A stretch of DNA of 64,000 nt from Istiophorus platypterus (Eukaryota; Chordata; Actinopteri; Istiophoriformes; Istiophoridae): assembly GCA_016859345.1 (NCBI GenBank), contig CM029131.1, positions 11,879,378-11,943,377 on the forward strand, given 5' to 3'. The notes below the pieces were generated by a model that was given only the letters and a program-made list of their open reading frames with translations, was not told the DNA's origin and made no database searches. Of this stretch, positions 1 through 12,346 are shown in pieces (positions within the stretch are counted from its first letter, which is position 1; each line of letters opens with the position of its first letter). The position numbers and the translations under genes are program-made.

Positions 1-3000
1 TTACTTTATTTGTAGTACAAACTTTTTTTTTCAGCTAAATGTGAATAAACTATCAGATTCATCCTTTCTACTCATTGCAAACTGCCAACATTCACTTTCT
101 TTTACAAAAACAAGAAAACTCTGGGGAAAAAAAAGGAAAAAAACATCCACACACTTCGCAAAATTTATTATCTGAGTGTTTGGTAATAAAGAACTTCAGA
201 GAAAGAAAAACCCTTACTTTCCTACAGAAGACATGCCTCCAGTTGTTTATCTCAGCACCTAATAGCTGCTAATCATCAGTGGATGGAAACACGCATTCAC
301 TCTCATTTTCTTTTGCCAGTTTTATGGAAATTCAGTTAAAATATGTGCAAAATTTAGATGGAAATTGGACCAAATTGAGGTGAAGGGTGCTGCCCTTGAC
401 AGTTCTGTTGTGGACTGCCTCCCCTCTTGAGGGAAGGGCATTCACATCTCGACTCATGACTGTGACGACTCGCCCGGTGGCCCAACAACCCACATGTGAC
501 CTTAACAGACTCTCAGGTGTGAACGAATCTACAGAGGGCGCCAGCGTGGGAATCCTTACCAGAATCCGGTGGCCAGAATCAAAAATGATCCGGTTGCCGT
601 TGACTTTAGAGAAGATCATCAAACATTTCCACTATAGCACGACGATAGGGAAAGATTGGAAAATTAAAAATGTCCAAAAACACCATATTGTTTATCTGCA
701 TTATTATGGACTTAGCAAATGCACGGCACAAAGATGGGCATAGTCAAAAGCTCCTTTTTTGGAAAAACCCAGCCCTGACTTTGTTGTTTACCAGAGTGTT
801 TGTTAACGTCAACTGATTTCATTTTTCTCTGCAGTAAAAGTGTGCAGTGTGTTGGCTTTATAACATAAATATCGTCTGCCAGCATCATCTTGAATGCGAG
901 AGGAAAAAGAACTTATTGAAACTGAGGATCCTGTTTAAAAAAAAAAAAAAAAAGACCACACCTGGGCCAAATACTATTTACTAGTAATTCTCGGCACTTG
1001 CTGCAGTAAACAAAACCACTACACTACTCCAAACAGGATAAAAGTCACTCTAAAAATTATTTTTAAATATTATTTGACCAGGGTTTAGAGATGAGAAATT
1101 TGCTGATCAGCATCCTCAACCTTGAGAACCTTTAAAGACTCAGAGAACCGGGGTTACGTCTGTGACCCCTTGCTTTTCTGTAACATTGGCCAAAAGTGCA
1201 GTATATCATAAAGTATGTGAAATATGTGACAAAAACATGTGAAAATCTATTTGTACAGATACACTGGTTTAACCGTCCTGTTACATTGTTGTATTCAATA
1301 TGTAGAACTTTATATGTGATTGTGTCGAAGATTTTTCTATTATTTATTGATTATTTTTCTTAATTTATTTGTGACCTGACCAAAATACCCCGTCTGTCCT
1401 GTTCTGTCCAAAACTGATGATGATAATGATGATAATGTGCGATGTTACAGAGGGAAATATATGTATAGGGATTAAAGATTATATCATGATGATATGTGAA
1501 AGTCATGTCTTGCATCCTTTTTTGACAAAAAAAAGCCAAAAATTAAAGTTAAATAGATATATCTTTATTAGCTTTAATTGCATATGTAGGTACATTTAAA
1601 GACATGATGCCACAGCCAAAATAAACAAAGGAGACTAGAAAAAACTTTGCAAACTTAAAGTGTACATCATGATGAGGTAAATGCATCATCGCGTATACAA
1701 ATGGCCTCAGTATGTCCTCCCTGAGCATGCCTTTAACACAGGCTCCAGTCCATGCAGTTACATTCATTTATTCATCATGTGCAGCGCAACTGCAGCCGTG
1801 CTCAAACGATTAAAGATCAGATAGAGAAGCTGATAAATCTGGCTCAGAGTCGTGATATTCTTTGGCAACATCCGTGGCAACCAAAGCAGGTGCTCGGAGG
1901 CTCTGTTGCCTAAAAAGCTGCTCAGCGAATCACCGCCATCGGCAGCAAAAAGCATCATCCACTGAGATAATAACGCACATTCAAAATAACATCCTCAGCT
2001 GGCAGCACAGAGGAAAGCGGCACAGACTGATATATCTTTGATTAGAGGGTCAAGAGGTCTCATCGATTACAATCTTTCGCTTTTAATTTTGAAAGAGGAA
2101 GTTGTTCATGTAGTTATGTAAATATATTTAAGTATAAAGTAATTTCATCATTGTGAAGATAATAAACTAAGGTAAACCATTGGAAGTCTGTTATTCTGGT
2201 GGTCCAGTTGTTTTGAAAGGTACCAGGTGTGGCTGGGTAGAAAAACAGACTTTTCAGCCAATCAGAGGGATGTAAATTTCAAGATAAAGATGATCATTAC
2301 ATTTTTCTGCGTTAGTGTTTTTTATGGACTGCGAGAAATGCATTACTCTGACTCCATCTCTTTCTTCTTTTTAATTTTTTTCTTAAGGATTCTGACTTGC
2401 TGATCAGGAACTTTGCAGAGTGAGTGCAGAACATTACATCACTCACAACCATTTAAAAGTCAACCATAAACTAGAGATTTCTCCTCCCGTTCTTGTTTTC
2501 TAACAAACCCGACTGAAGTACTGTTCTCTTAGTCGAAGGAACATCTGATTGGCAGGCCAGTGTCCCTGCAGAGCTACAGTACGATACAGTTAACCACAAA
2601 TTTGTGACTTTAGAGGCCAGAGCCCGATGCGATTTTAAACTTTACTTTCCAAATCTCTCTAGCATTATTTTTGCTGGGGTTATCGGATCTGATATAAAGA
2701 ATACAGATTATGAGCCAACTTTCTAAAGCCTCAGGGTGATGAAAGAGTTGACCATAACTGGGAAAATGTCAGAAAAGGACAAAAACCCCATAAAACAGCC
2801 AAAGATATTGATGTAGAAATGCAAACAGGGGCAATTATTAAAGGGGGAAAACACATGAATCAATCCCGCTAGCAATTTAACGAGCTGTGTGCCAACACGT
2901 TTCTGCTGCAAGTGTGTTTTTGTCTGCATAAAGTGACTGAATTTCCTGTCCACCTCAACTAGAACTCTTACTGTATCCTGCTACTAAAAGGCCCCACTTT

Positions 3001-3547
3001 AGCTGCAGTGGCTGTCAGTGTTAACCCCCCCAATTTCCAAGACTCTTGGCTAGATGGCAAATAAGAGTGTTTCCCCCAAAAATGTCAAACTATTCCTTAT
3101 TGAATAAATAAATAAAACTTAAGTTTAAGATTAAAATAAAAATCTAAGGTTTAAGTCACAAGAATAAATCATAAATAAAATGATGCAACAAGTCAACTGC
3201 TAAACTTTTAGTTCCTGTCATAATCCTTCGGAGGGAAACCCCGGGCCTCGTTTATAAATGTAGGCTTTCATTCTGTTGCATAACTACAAGTACAAGTGAA
3301 ACAATCTATGATCAAGAGCGGAATTTAGCAAATAAACACCACGTGTTATAAATGAGGCCTCTGATATCTACATTCAGCAAATGACATGTATTTACATCTC
3401 GTATCAATGTATATGCACTATGGATGCTTGGGTTCTCCGAGCGATGACAGTCTGTGGTGATGGCCCCCGCCGCTGTCGCTCCAGCAGGGAGGGGTGGGGC
3501 TCGTGGTTCCAGGTGGGGTGGTTGGCATGCTCCGGGTTGTGAATGGT
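1..3547 (-). other. Probable kif5c 3' UTR / downstream region
   Basis: No exon or repeat gene is seen here. The region is AT-rich with many short runs. Minus-strand AATAAA signals (TTTATT on plus) occur at 5-10, 164-169, 1343-1348, 1364-1369, 1564-1569 and 1767-1772, so the true transcript end cannot be placed. A Pumilio-type element (TGTAAATA on minus) lies at 3389-3396, just inside the predicted last exon. A reading frame at 3418-3547 could code if an alternative junction were used, but I favour UTR. Confidence 0.45.
937..953. repeat. Poly(A) run
   Basis: 17 consecutive A on plus in the presumed kif5c 3' UTR region. Confidence 0.9.
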
Positions 3548-3752
3548 CTGTCGGAAAATTGGAAACGAATCAAAGAGCACGTGAACACGTGTGCAAACTT
3601 AGACATAATCCGGATTTGAAAAAATAAAAGCAATAAACAACATCTCAATCATGCAGAAACTCGGTCTCCCCATTTTCATCTGATAACTTTTCAATGACAA
3701 AAGGTTTTTAGAGCCTTTCACAAATTTGGAAAATGCCATCAAAAGCACTCAC
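3548..3752 (-). other. kif5c: Predicted kif5c 3' UTR intron
   Basis: A 205-nt interval with a GTGAGTGC donor and a pyrimidine-rich acceptor ending CCGACAG. It starts fewer than 25 nt after the stop, inside the distance usually tolerated by nonsense-mediated decay. This is inferred from splice motifs only. Confidence 0.5.
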
Positions 3753-3870
3753 AGGGTTAACTTGATGATGTGGTTTTAGTTTTTGTGGGTGTAGACGCCT
3801 CCGCCCCTGACGCAGCTGCCTATAGGTGACAGGGATGACAGTGGATGATGGCCTGGGCGGATGGGTTTCG
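3753..3870 (-). CDS. kif5c: kif5c exon 25: last coding exon with IAK tail and stop
   Basis: Continues the tail as AKPIRPGHHPLSSLSPIGSC and then VRGGGVYTHKN, with the TAA stop at 3778-3776. The AKPIRPGH start and the glycine-rich end resemble KIF5C. A strong donor (CCT|GTGAGTGC) follows 23 nt after the stop, so the exon probably ends at 3753 and is spliced to a non-coding last exon. Confidence 0.88.
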
Positions 3871-6800
3871 CTGCGACACAAAAAGCAATGCGCGATTTAA
3901 ATTTGATAATATTTATTCTAAATTCCCTTTTTCCATATCTGCCGCAGTACATTCATCAAGCTACTATTATCCTTTGATACCTTTGATAACTTATAGCTGC
4001 TTTCAAGAAAACAAATACATTAGAAATCCATCACCTTCAGTAAATAAAGAATGTGGAAGGAAAGAAAATCTCACCGATCTGAGCAGAGTACCCCCTCCTA
4101 GCCATGTTCTTGGCCCGCACCGCCTCTTTGATGCGGTCGACCTCCTGCTGGTAGCGCTTGCGGTCCCTCATGGCGTTCTCCTTGGCCTCCTTCAGGGCGT
4201 TCTCCAGGGCTTTGACTCGCTCGGCCGTGGCACGAAGTCGCTTCTCCAGCTTTGGCAGCTCGCAGCGAAGGTCCGCATTGTCTCGAACCAGCTGATGGCG
4301 GTGGCGCAAAGTATCTAAGTACATTTACTCAGGCACTATACTTGAGTACAATTTTGAGATACCTATTTAAGTATCTATTCATATCTTAGTTACTTCACCT
4401 GCTTGTGGACCTTGGTGAGCTGCTCCAAGTTATTCTCCAGGAAGGAGATCTTCTGTTTCTGGGCAACGTTGCCGAGTCCCTCCTCACAGTCGAGCTCTGC
4501 ACTCTAACAAAAAGAGCCAGAGCACAGGTTGGTATTTTCAGAGAAATGAGAAATGATGCTGAACAACACTAAACAAACAGTGGCAGGTGATGTACTTTCT
4601 TGACCCGTGTGGTGAGGTCCTGAACGAAGAGTTTGCGGAGGTTGTGCAGAGTCTGCAGCTCTTTGGCCTGAGAGAACGAGAAGAAAAAGACAAAGGATGG
4701 TGATCGACTATAGTTTTCTCATTGTCAGCAAATTCCCATGCAAATATAAAAAACCAACAATGTGATATTCTGTCACTCCATACCGGAGTAAATAGTGTGC
4801 TTATGGAGACCATCCAAGCGACACCGCTTAAGGTGAAGAGTTGACAATCACTCTATATGACCCAGTGGCCCGTTTGTGTTGGGCAGCTGTAGTGGAACTT
4901 TAAGGTTGCAGGTTCAAACCTGAGTCAATCAAACATAAGCGACGGAGGCCAGTTTATAGTTTTTCTAAAGTCAATTTCTGAAGTGAAGAAGAAGAATGCT
5001 CTGAATGCTCAGCTTCCTCTGGCCCTGTCAAGTACCTCAAAAGGTTTGGTAGTTGTGTAAAGTTGTACTTTTGAGTTTAGAAAACCGTCAAGCAGACGAA
5101 AGGTTGAAAAACACAAACAAAAATCCCTGTGGCTCAGTGTGTCGGACAGCCGCTCACACGTTTTAAGGTTGCGGGTTCAAGCCCTGGCCAGTCAGAGGGT
5201 TTTGAAGGCCAACACTCAGACGAAAGATTTAATGGTCTCAACCAAATCACTTCAAGTGTCTCTGGTCAAATAGCTCATGAAGTTAGAAGACTGCCTGGAA
5301 ATTCTGAGACCGTGAGTTTGGTCCTTGTGCGGCTCAGTGACTTTTGAGTGCTGGGGGCAAAAGAAGATGTGAAGAGCTCAGAGACCAAAGCCACCAAGTG
5401 TCTGAAAGAATAGCTCAGACTGGTAGAGGACTGACTGGAGTGTCTGAGGTGATGAGTTCAGTCCTCGTTCAAGTTCAAGACCGGACTCCAAGAAAAGGAA
5501 CTTAAAGTATCTCAGGGTGTTAGATGACTCAGTAGAGAATCTGACTTTGAAGACCCCAAGCAAAAGGCTTAATGAAAGAGCGATTAAGTGTCTGACAGAA
5601 CAGCACAGGCTGTTAGAGGACTGAGTGGCAGTTCTGAAGACATGGGTTCGGTGCCAAGAGTCCCCAATGCTTTGGAGAGGCGCCTCCAAGGCATTGGGGA
5701 GTCTGGAAAGAAGACTCCTTTCAAAAGGAGTCTTCTCTTCCCAGTCTCCTTTTAAAGACTTCTCCAGTACAAGTTTTCATCTGAGCTTGTCAATCTTCCA
5801 GTAGTCCGGCTGATTCTTGACCATACTGCTAACACTCATACAACTTTCAGATTGTTACACACACCACAGTCTCCTCCAGCCCCTTCAAGTCCTCCTTGGC
5901 CTGTTCCTGTTGTTCATTCAGCAGCCTGGACAGAAAACAGAAACATCAGAACAACATTTACTGAACTTATCAAGCTGCATCACATAAGCAGTCCAAGTCT
6001 TCAGTGGTACCTACATGAGTTTCTGTAGCTTTGTGTCCTTCTCCTGCTCTTCAGCCTTCAGTTTCTCGTAGTCTGACATGAGCCTCTCCTGCTCCAGTAA
6101 AAGACCCTGGTTTAGACTGAGAGAAACAGGAGCAGCAATCATTGGACCTCAATCAAAGTATTAACCATATCTAACATTTTCTATGTCTGTGTCTTTCTAC
6201 TTGTATTCATCCACTGATGCATACATCATCTATCGTCCTCTGTACCCACTGGCCTAAAGAAGACAGACTTTCAAATGTGGTTTCAGAAGAGACTCGAGGC
6301 TGCAAGCTCCACATTGAGTTGCGGCTTCTATTATCTACTGAGTTAATTCCAGCAGCTTAAAAGTCCTTTTACATCTTTCCCTCCCATGCCGGCTGTGAAA
6401 GGGAGGACAGACACTACTGGACAGTTACTTTGAACCCTCCGGTTAATGGCTTTCATTCAGCTGCTTGATGATATGTTGAGCAACCGAGCTGCCTTTCAGA
6501 CTCACTCATGCTCTGATCTGCAGCTCTTTGAAAATGCACTTGAGTGGAAATGGAGAAGTTGGGTTTCAGAAGGTGGATAACATTGGGTCCGCAATGTCCC
6601 TATTCACTATCAGTCGTTTCCCTACAATACAGTATCCAGTTGATGCAACTCAACACCGTGTTCTGGTTTGGTGAATCCGGCATCGCCGTGCTCTCGTGTC
6701 ACCGGTTTATTGTGTGTGTGTGCTGATGTGGCCTCACTCTGTCAGTTCGTCCAGCATCCTCTGTTTGTCCTCGATCTCGTCCCGGAGGCGGCTGAGCTGC

Positions 6801-8094
6801 TTCTGATGAGCCTCCCTGTGGTTCTCCAGCTGCTCCTCCAGTGTTTTCTGCAGGACAGAGACGAAAGCGCTCATTATAGACACAATAATCGACTGTAATA
6901 ATATCAGTAATTGGCCTGCTGTGAACAGAGAGTAGAGCCTTTAGGTCACCTTGATCTCCTCGCCCCCATCCAGTCTGCTAATGTCCTCCTTCTCCAGCCC
7001 CGACATCTCGTGTCTTTTCTCTGAGAAACAACAAAGAAGACAAATTAGTCTCTGTTATCTGATGTTACCTGTTTGATTTATTGTGTTTTACCTGATTTAA
7101 GGCCTTAGGTGTTCATACCTCAGTCGGTACACAAAGCTTTTTTCTTTTACCCCAGTGTATGTGTTATACTAAGGTAAATTTTAAATGTACAAATCTCTCT
7201 GTAAAAAATCAATCCTCATAAATATGATGTATTCAAAATCATTTCAAAATCATTTTCATAATAAAAGTACATTATTTTAGAAAACTAATCTGTTCTCTGT
7301 AAAAAAACAAACATTTTTTTTTTAATTTTTTCCATTACACCCCTTGTTTTATTTTAAGGTTTTTGTGGAGACTTGTAGTGCATTTTACTTGTCGCACACT
7401 GACCCTGAGCCTGCAGCTTGGTGAGCTCCTCAGTCAGAGCATCCTGACTCTCCTCCAGCTGCCTCTTCTTCTGCTCCATGTTCTGCATGTAGTCGGTCAG
7501 GGACTTGATCTTGGCCTGGTGCTGTACACATGACGGGAAGACAGAAATATGGGGTGTTTAAAAGAGGGACACTTAAGGGGAAAATCCAGCCTCACAGCTC
7601 CCTGCAGGATGCCCAACAGGAGACCATGGTTACCAAGTCGACGGTTACCTGGGAGATGAGCAGCTGACACGATGCCAGCTCTTTCTCATTGGCCTGGATC
7701 TTACGGTGGGCGTCGGCCTGAGTGCTCTCTAGCTGCTTGCTGCGGTTGACCAGTGACTTGACCTCGGACTTCATCTTGCTGATATAGAGGCGGGCGACGG
7801 TGAACTCCTCCTCCACAGCCGAGCCGTTCCCCTTTGTCTCTGAGGACTGGGGGGGGTTAAGGTGTCACTGTGGGAGCCACTGTGTGTCAGCATTTACGTG
7901 TATATGTGTATGTGCACGTGTGACCGTCCTCACCACGGCGGCCTTGACGTCGCTGGTGCCGATGATGGCGCCAATGTCGCTGAGGTCCCGCAGCAACAGA
8001 TTGAGGACCTCGGAGGCTCGCTTCCTCTGTAGGCCGTTCAGCTCCTGCAGCTGACTCAGCTCCCTCTGCACCGCCGACAGCAAGGCCTGTCCGC

Positions 8095-8177
<83 letters not shown>

Positions 8178-8585
8178 AACTGTCAGTTTTGCACCATCAG
8201 GACAAATTCCATTACATTCATGGAAATTAGTTACAAAACTAATTGCCTGTTGTGTCACTTTAATTGTAACCTTTTCCATTAGACTGATGCCATTTTAAAG
8301 TACATATCTTTAATTTAAGCTATTTTCTGTAAATAATGCATGGTTTTTACATGCTCCAGAAAATTTTGACTTTAAAAATTGACAACATACTTACTTGAAC
8401 TAGTCATTATTTTATGATGATTTCTCTGTATGGACTTTTTTTATTATTATTTTTTTTTTTTAAAAGGTGATACATGTGCCCTTTTAGCGATAAAAAGTTA
8501 TTATCACATTAGAAATTATTACAGCATTACTTTTTTTTCCAAAGACGGTGGGTCTACCTACCTACCTACCTACCTACCTACATAG

Positions 8586-8647
<62 letters not shown>

Positions 8648-9977
8648 TATATATAGACCCACTGTCTTTTGCTGCAGCTCCTCAGTCAGCTGCAGGTTGG
8701 TTTGGTCTCTCTCCTCCACCTCCTGGCTCTTCTGGTCGTAGTTGACGGCCAGCTCCTCCAGGGCCTGCAGCACCTCCTTCACCTCCTCCTTGGCCAGCTC
8801 GTTCTCCGTCTGCAGCCGGCAGAGCTCCTCCTGGATTTTCTCGTAGTCACGCCGCGTCGATGCCAGCAGCTTGGGGAGGGGGGGTTGCAGGGTGTAGGCA
8901 AATGTGCGTAAGCTGACATCCAGACATTTGTATCAACACTGATATCAGCTTTTACAGAAAAGGGAGCAAACCTCTTCCTGATCCAACATCTGCTCCTTGA
9001 GTTTCTCAGCCAGTTGACTGTGTTGGTTGATCTCATCATCCTGTAAAAAAGTACCAAATTCATAAAGGTAAATTAAGTCAGTAATTAGAGTTTGCAGATA
9101 ATTTCAAGTAATAACAGTGCAGAAAAACTAGACTTGTAGGACATTTAAGCCTTTATCCTGATGTATGCACCTTATTTTACAATGATCAAGCTTATTTTGA
9201 CATCACATTACTGCAAGTATTATTGCACAAATATATGCAGGACCACTCTAGTAACTTCTTTTTATGAAGAAGTTACTAGAGTAGCAGCAAGTTTATTTCA
9301 GCAGGTTCTTAAAATTTTTTTCAGGTTCTTACGATTTTCTTTTTTTCTTTAAAAAAATTGGAAAAGTAGTTCGGATGCAGTTTAAAAATGAATGAAAGAG
9401 GGACAGAATAGGGGGGAAGGTGTGGAAGAGGAACATCTGCCTCTTCCTCAGTCTCACCTTGTCGTCCAGCTGTTTGTACAGGTTGGTGATGTCCTCTTGG
9501 TACTTGCTCCGCTCCTCGCCGGACACCGGGACGCCTCCCCCGGCCGGCGGCAGGTTGTCGATGACGGGGGTGTTGTCGTACGGCTCCGCACTCCTCTGAT
9601 CTCTGAGCTGCTGCTCCTCCTCGGGAACGTTCTCCCCTGCAATGTACACACAAACCGTTAGAACGTTCACACATCCGCTCATTCGATGAACAGACGTCGA
9701 TTTAGGCCAAATCTCAAAATGGAAAAAAAAAACAAAAGATGGAGAATCATATCATCATGTCGTCTTGTGCTTATGTGAGTGGGTACAGCTTGAAATTGAA
9801 TTACTGACCTTTTTAATTGAGGCTTGCTTCAATACTTGTAAAAGCCAGGAGGCAAATGAAACGATGGAGAGGAGGACAGAATAAAAGGCGTGGGGGGGGT
9901 GCTGCTCTGTTTAAATGGCCGGGCATGAAGCCAGCAGCTGAGTCATATCAGAAACACTGCCTCAGCAAAATGTGTGC

Positions 9978-10014
<37 letters not shown>

Positions 10015-12277
10015 GGGGGGGGTCGACCTGTTTTTGTGCTCACTACATTTACGTGTGAAGAGCGTAGGCCTTGGAGGCTGCAGCTGAGCTGATTTGTTGC
10101 TAAGGAGGGGGAGTGTTATCAGCCTCCGCAGGGGAATGAAGAAAAAAAAAACAATGAACAGGGAGAGGGAGAACGGAGGGTGGAGAGACACTGATGCAAA
10201 GAGGAAAAAAGGAACCGAGGGGGGGATTTTTAGTGGTTACCATGCAACAGAGATGGAAAAAAGGGGCAAGGATGCAGCGAAGGAGACACTGCAGTCTCCG
10301 AGGAAAGGGAAGCAGCGTTGTCGAGAGACGGAAAAACAGCCGTCGACAGTGTGACTCCCGTGATGGTGTGTTAACATATAATCTGAGCTCAGGTAAACAT
10401 TGTGATGTGGTCAATGATGATGCCAACTAGGTCCGAGCGCAGCGCAGCCCGAGTTTACAGCATAAAGTCACGATGTCCTGAAATCTATGCAACCGCAGTG
10501 AGCTTATCTAAAAACAAACGATAAATCTCATCGTGAATATCTTTAGGAAGAATCCCTCCAACAGAGTTCTAGAAACTTAGTGGGTGTATTGATATGGCCT
10601 GACACATTTCCACCAAACAATTTATCCTGGTTTTTCCCTTAACCTGTCGCCCATTTGTGTCTTTCTCTTGTCTCACCACTCCTCCAGCGGTTGAGTTCGG
10701 CCTCCAGCCTCTGGATGACGCTCTTCAGGCTCTTGTTCTTCTCCTTCTCCTTCTCGTATTTCTTCTTCCACTCCTCGGCCGTCAGCTCCAGGTTCAGGGA
10801 CACCGTGTTCTTGATGGTCTTGGCTCTAGACGTTCACAGACAGAGCAGAGCAGAGCATAGGCCAAGTGTTGTTGCTTTGGAGGTGAACAGATTATTTAAA
10901 ACCCTTGTGAACCAACACTCCACCCGCACAGCTGTTTTTATTTGTTCTGATTGGACGTCTTCTAATCCTCCTCTCCGCTGATTTACTATTTACTGCTCTG
11001 TTCTCCTTGCTAGAATGGCATAATCTACACATTTGTCATTCTTTGTCAGGGACTTCATATTCCCAGCATGAGTCGATATAAGTGAAAATACTTGTGAGGG
11101 TGTGATAAATTGATTTTTATAGACGAAAATTTGGTCTGGTTGACCAATTTAACTTGCAGGACAGGTGTTAGACAAATTCATTCTTCTGCAAGTCTCACGA
11201 CTTTGCTATGAAGCCCCAAATCAAATTGTAAGTCAAGTCCAACATGTCCTAGGTCAAGTCTTAGTCTTTAGACTTAGTCTTTTTGGTTCCAGATGTGCCA
11301 TTATGGACCATTTGCCTACATTTGTGCTAATAAAAATAAATGAAATCTAAAGTTTGAAGACTATTAAAAGAATTAAAACTTTTTTTTTTATCTAATGGTC
11401 ACATAAACTTCACAGCATTTTAAAAGCACAACGTCCTGGTGTTTCTTGGTTCCTGCAGCACATTTACTGTCATGTGTCATTTTTGAGTCGAACCTCAAGC
11501 TAGAAAGTCAAATCTCAAGGCTTCACATTCATGATTCAAGTCATGTCAATACCCCAATTATGTTTTTTAATGATGGATTAAAATGTCGTCAGTGCGTAAT
11601 TTGATATCAAACCGTTTCATTACAGTAAAATAAAGATTCCTCATTCCTTTTTTTTCTCAATGAAATACATTTCTCATTAGAATGAGAAGTGATCCTCACT
11701 GCTGAACCACTGTATCATTTAAACATGTTCACTGTCCTGTTCAAATGGACGTAAACCGTGCGAGCCCAACATATTGTTTTCCAGGCCTCCAGACCTTTTC
11801 CCTAACGGTGGGAAATCTAATTTCAGATTGAACCCTTCATTTCCTCTCCGCTTTCTCCTCGGCCGAGGGCAGATGGCGGCACAGTGCTCGCTCATCGGTC
11901 ATCTCCCGTCACCGCGGCTACTAAATGGTTTGTTACATAAGCAGTTTGAACTCAGACACTGTTGTCAAAGCCCCGTCGCAGCAGCGGACTGGTCACACAA
12001 AGACTCATCACTGAAAATGATGCCTTAAAAAGGAAATAAAACATCAGGACATTTTTGGTGAATTGTCACATTGCAATGGTGGATCCTCTTTCCAGATGTG
12101 CAAATATCCTTTCTGAGACTCCGCCATAGTATCACTGTGTCACTGTCTGAATGAAAACTGGTCATGTTCCCATAAATAGGAACGAACCCCCGGATGCACA
12201 GTGGGAAATTCAGAGCCATCTGGCTGCTCGTTTTCAGCACGGACGTCAGCCACAGTCCTGATGAGTCATCGTTCACC

Positions 12278-12346
<69 letters not shown>

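Noticed and set aside
4857..5660. Functional tRNA genes
   Set aside because: The T and D arms are recognisable, but acceptor and anticodon stems do not pair convincingly, so the units are called tRNA-like.
5662..5734. Hairpins as a possible microRNA precursor
   Set aside because: Arms of 16 and 11 bp are too short for a typical pre-miRNA, and no known family sequence is recognised.
7865..8279. Open frames with long Cys-Val runs
   Set aside because: They read through the CA/TG microsatellite next to kif5c exon 15; the real exon is 8086-7934 in another frame.
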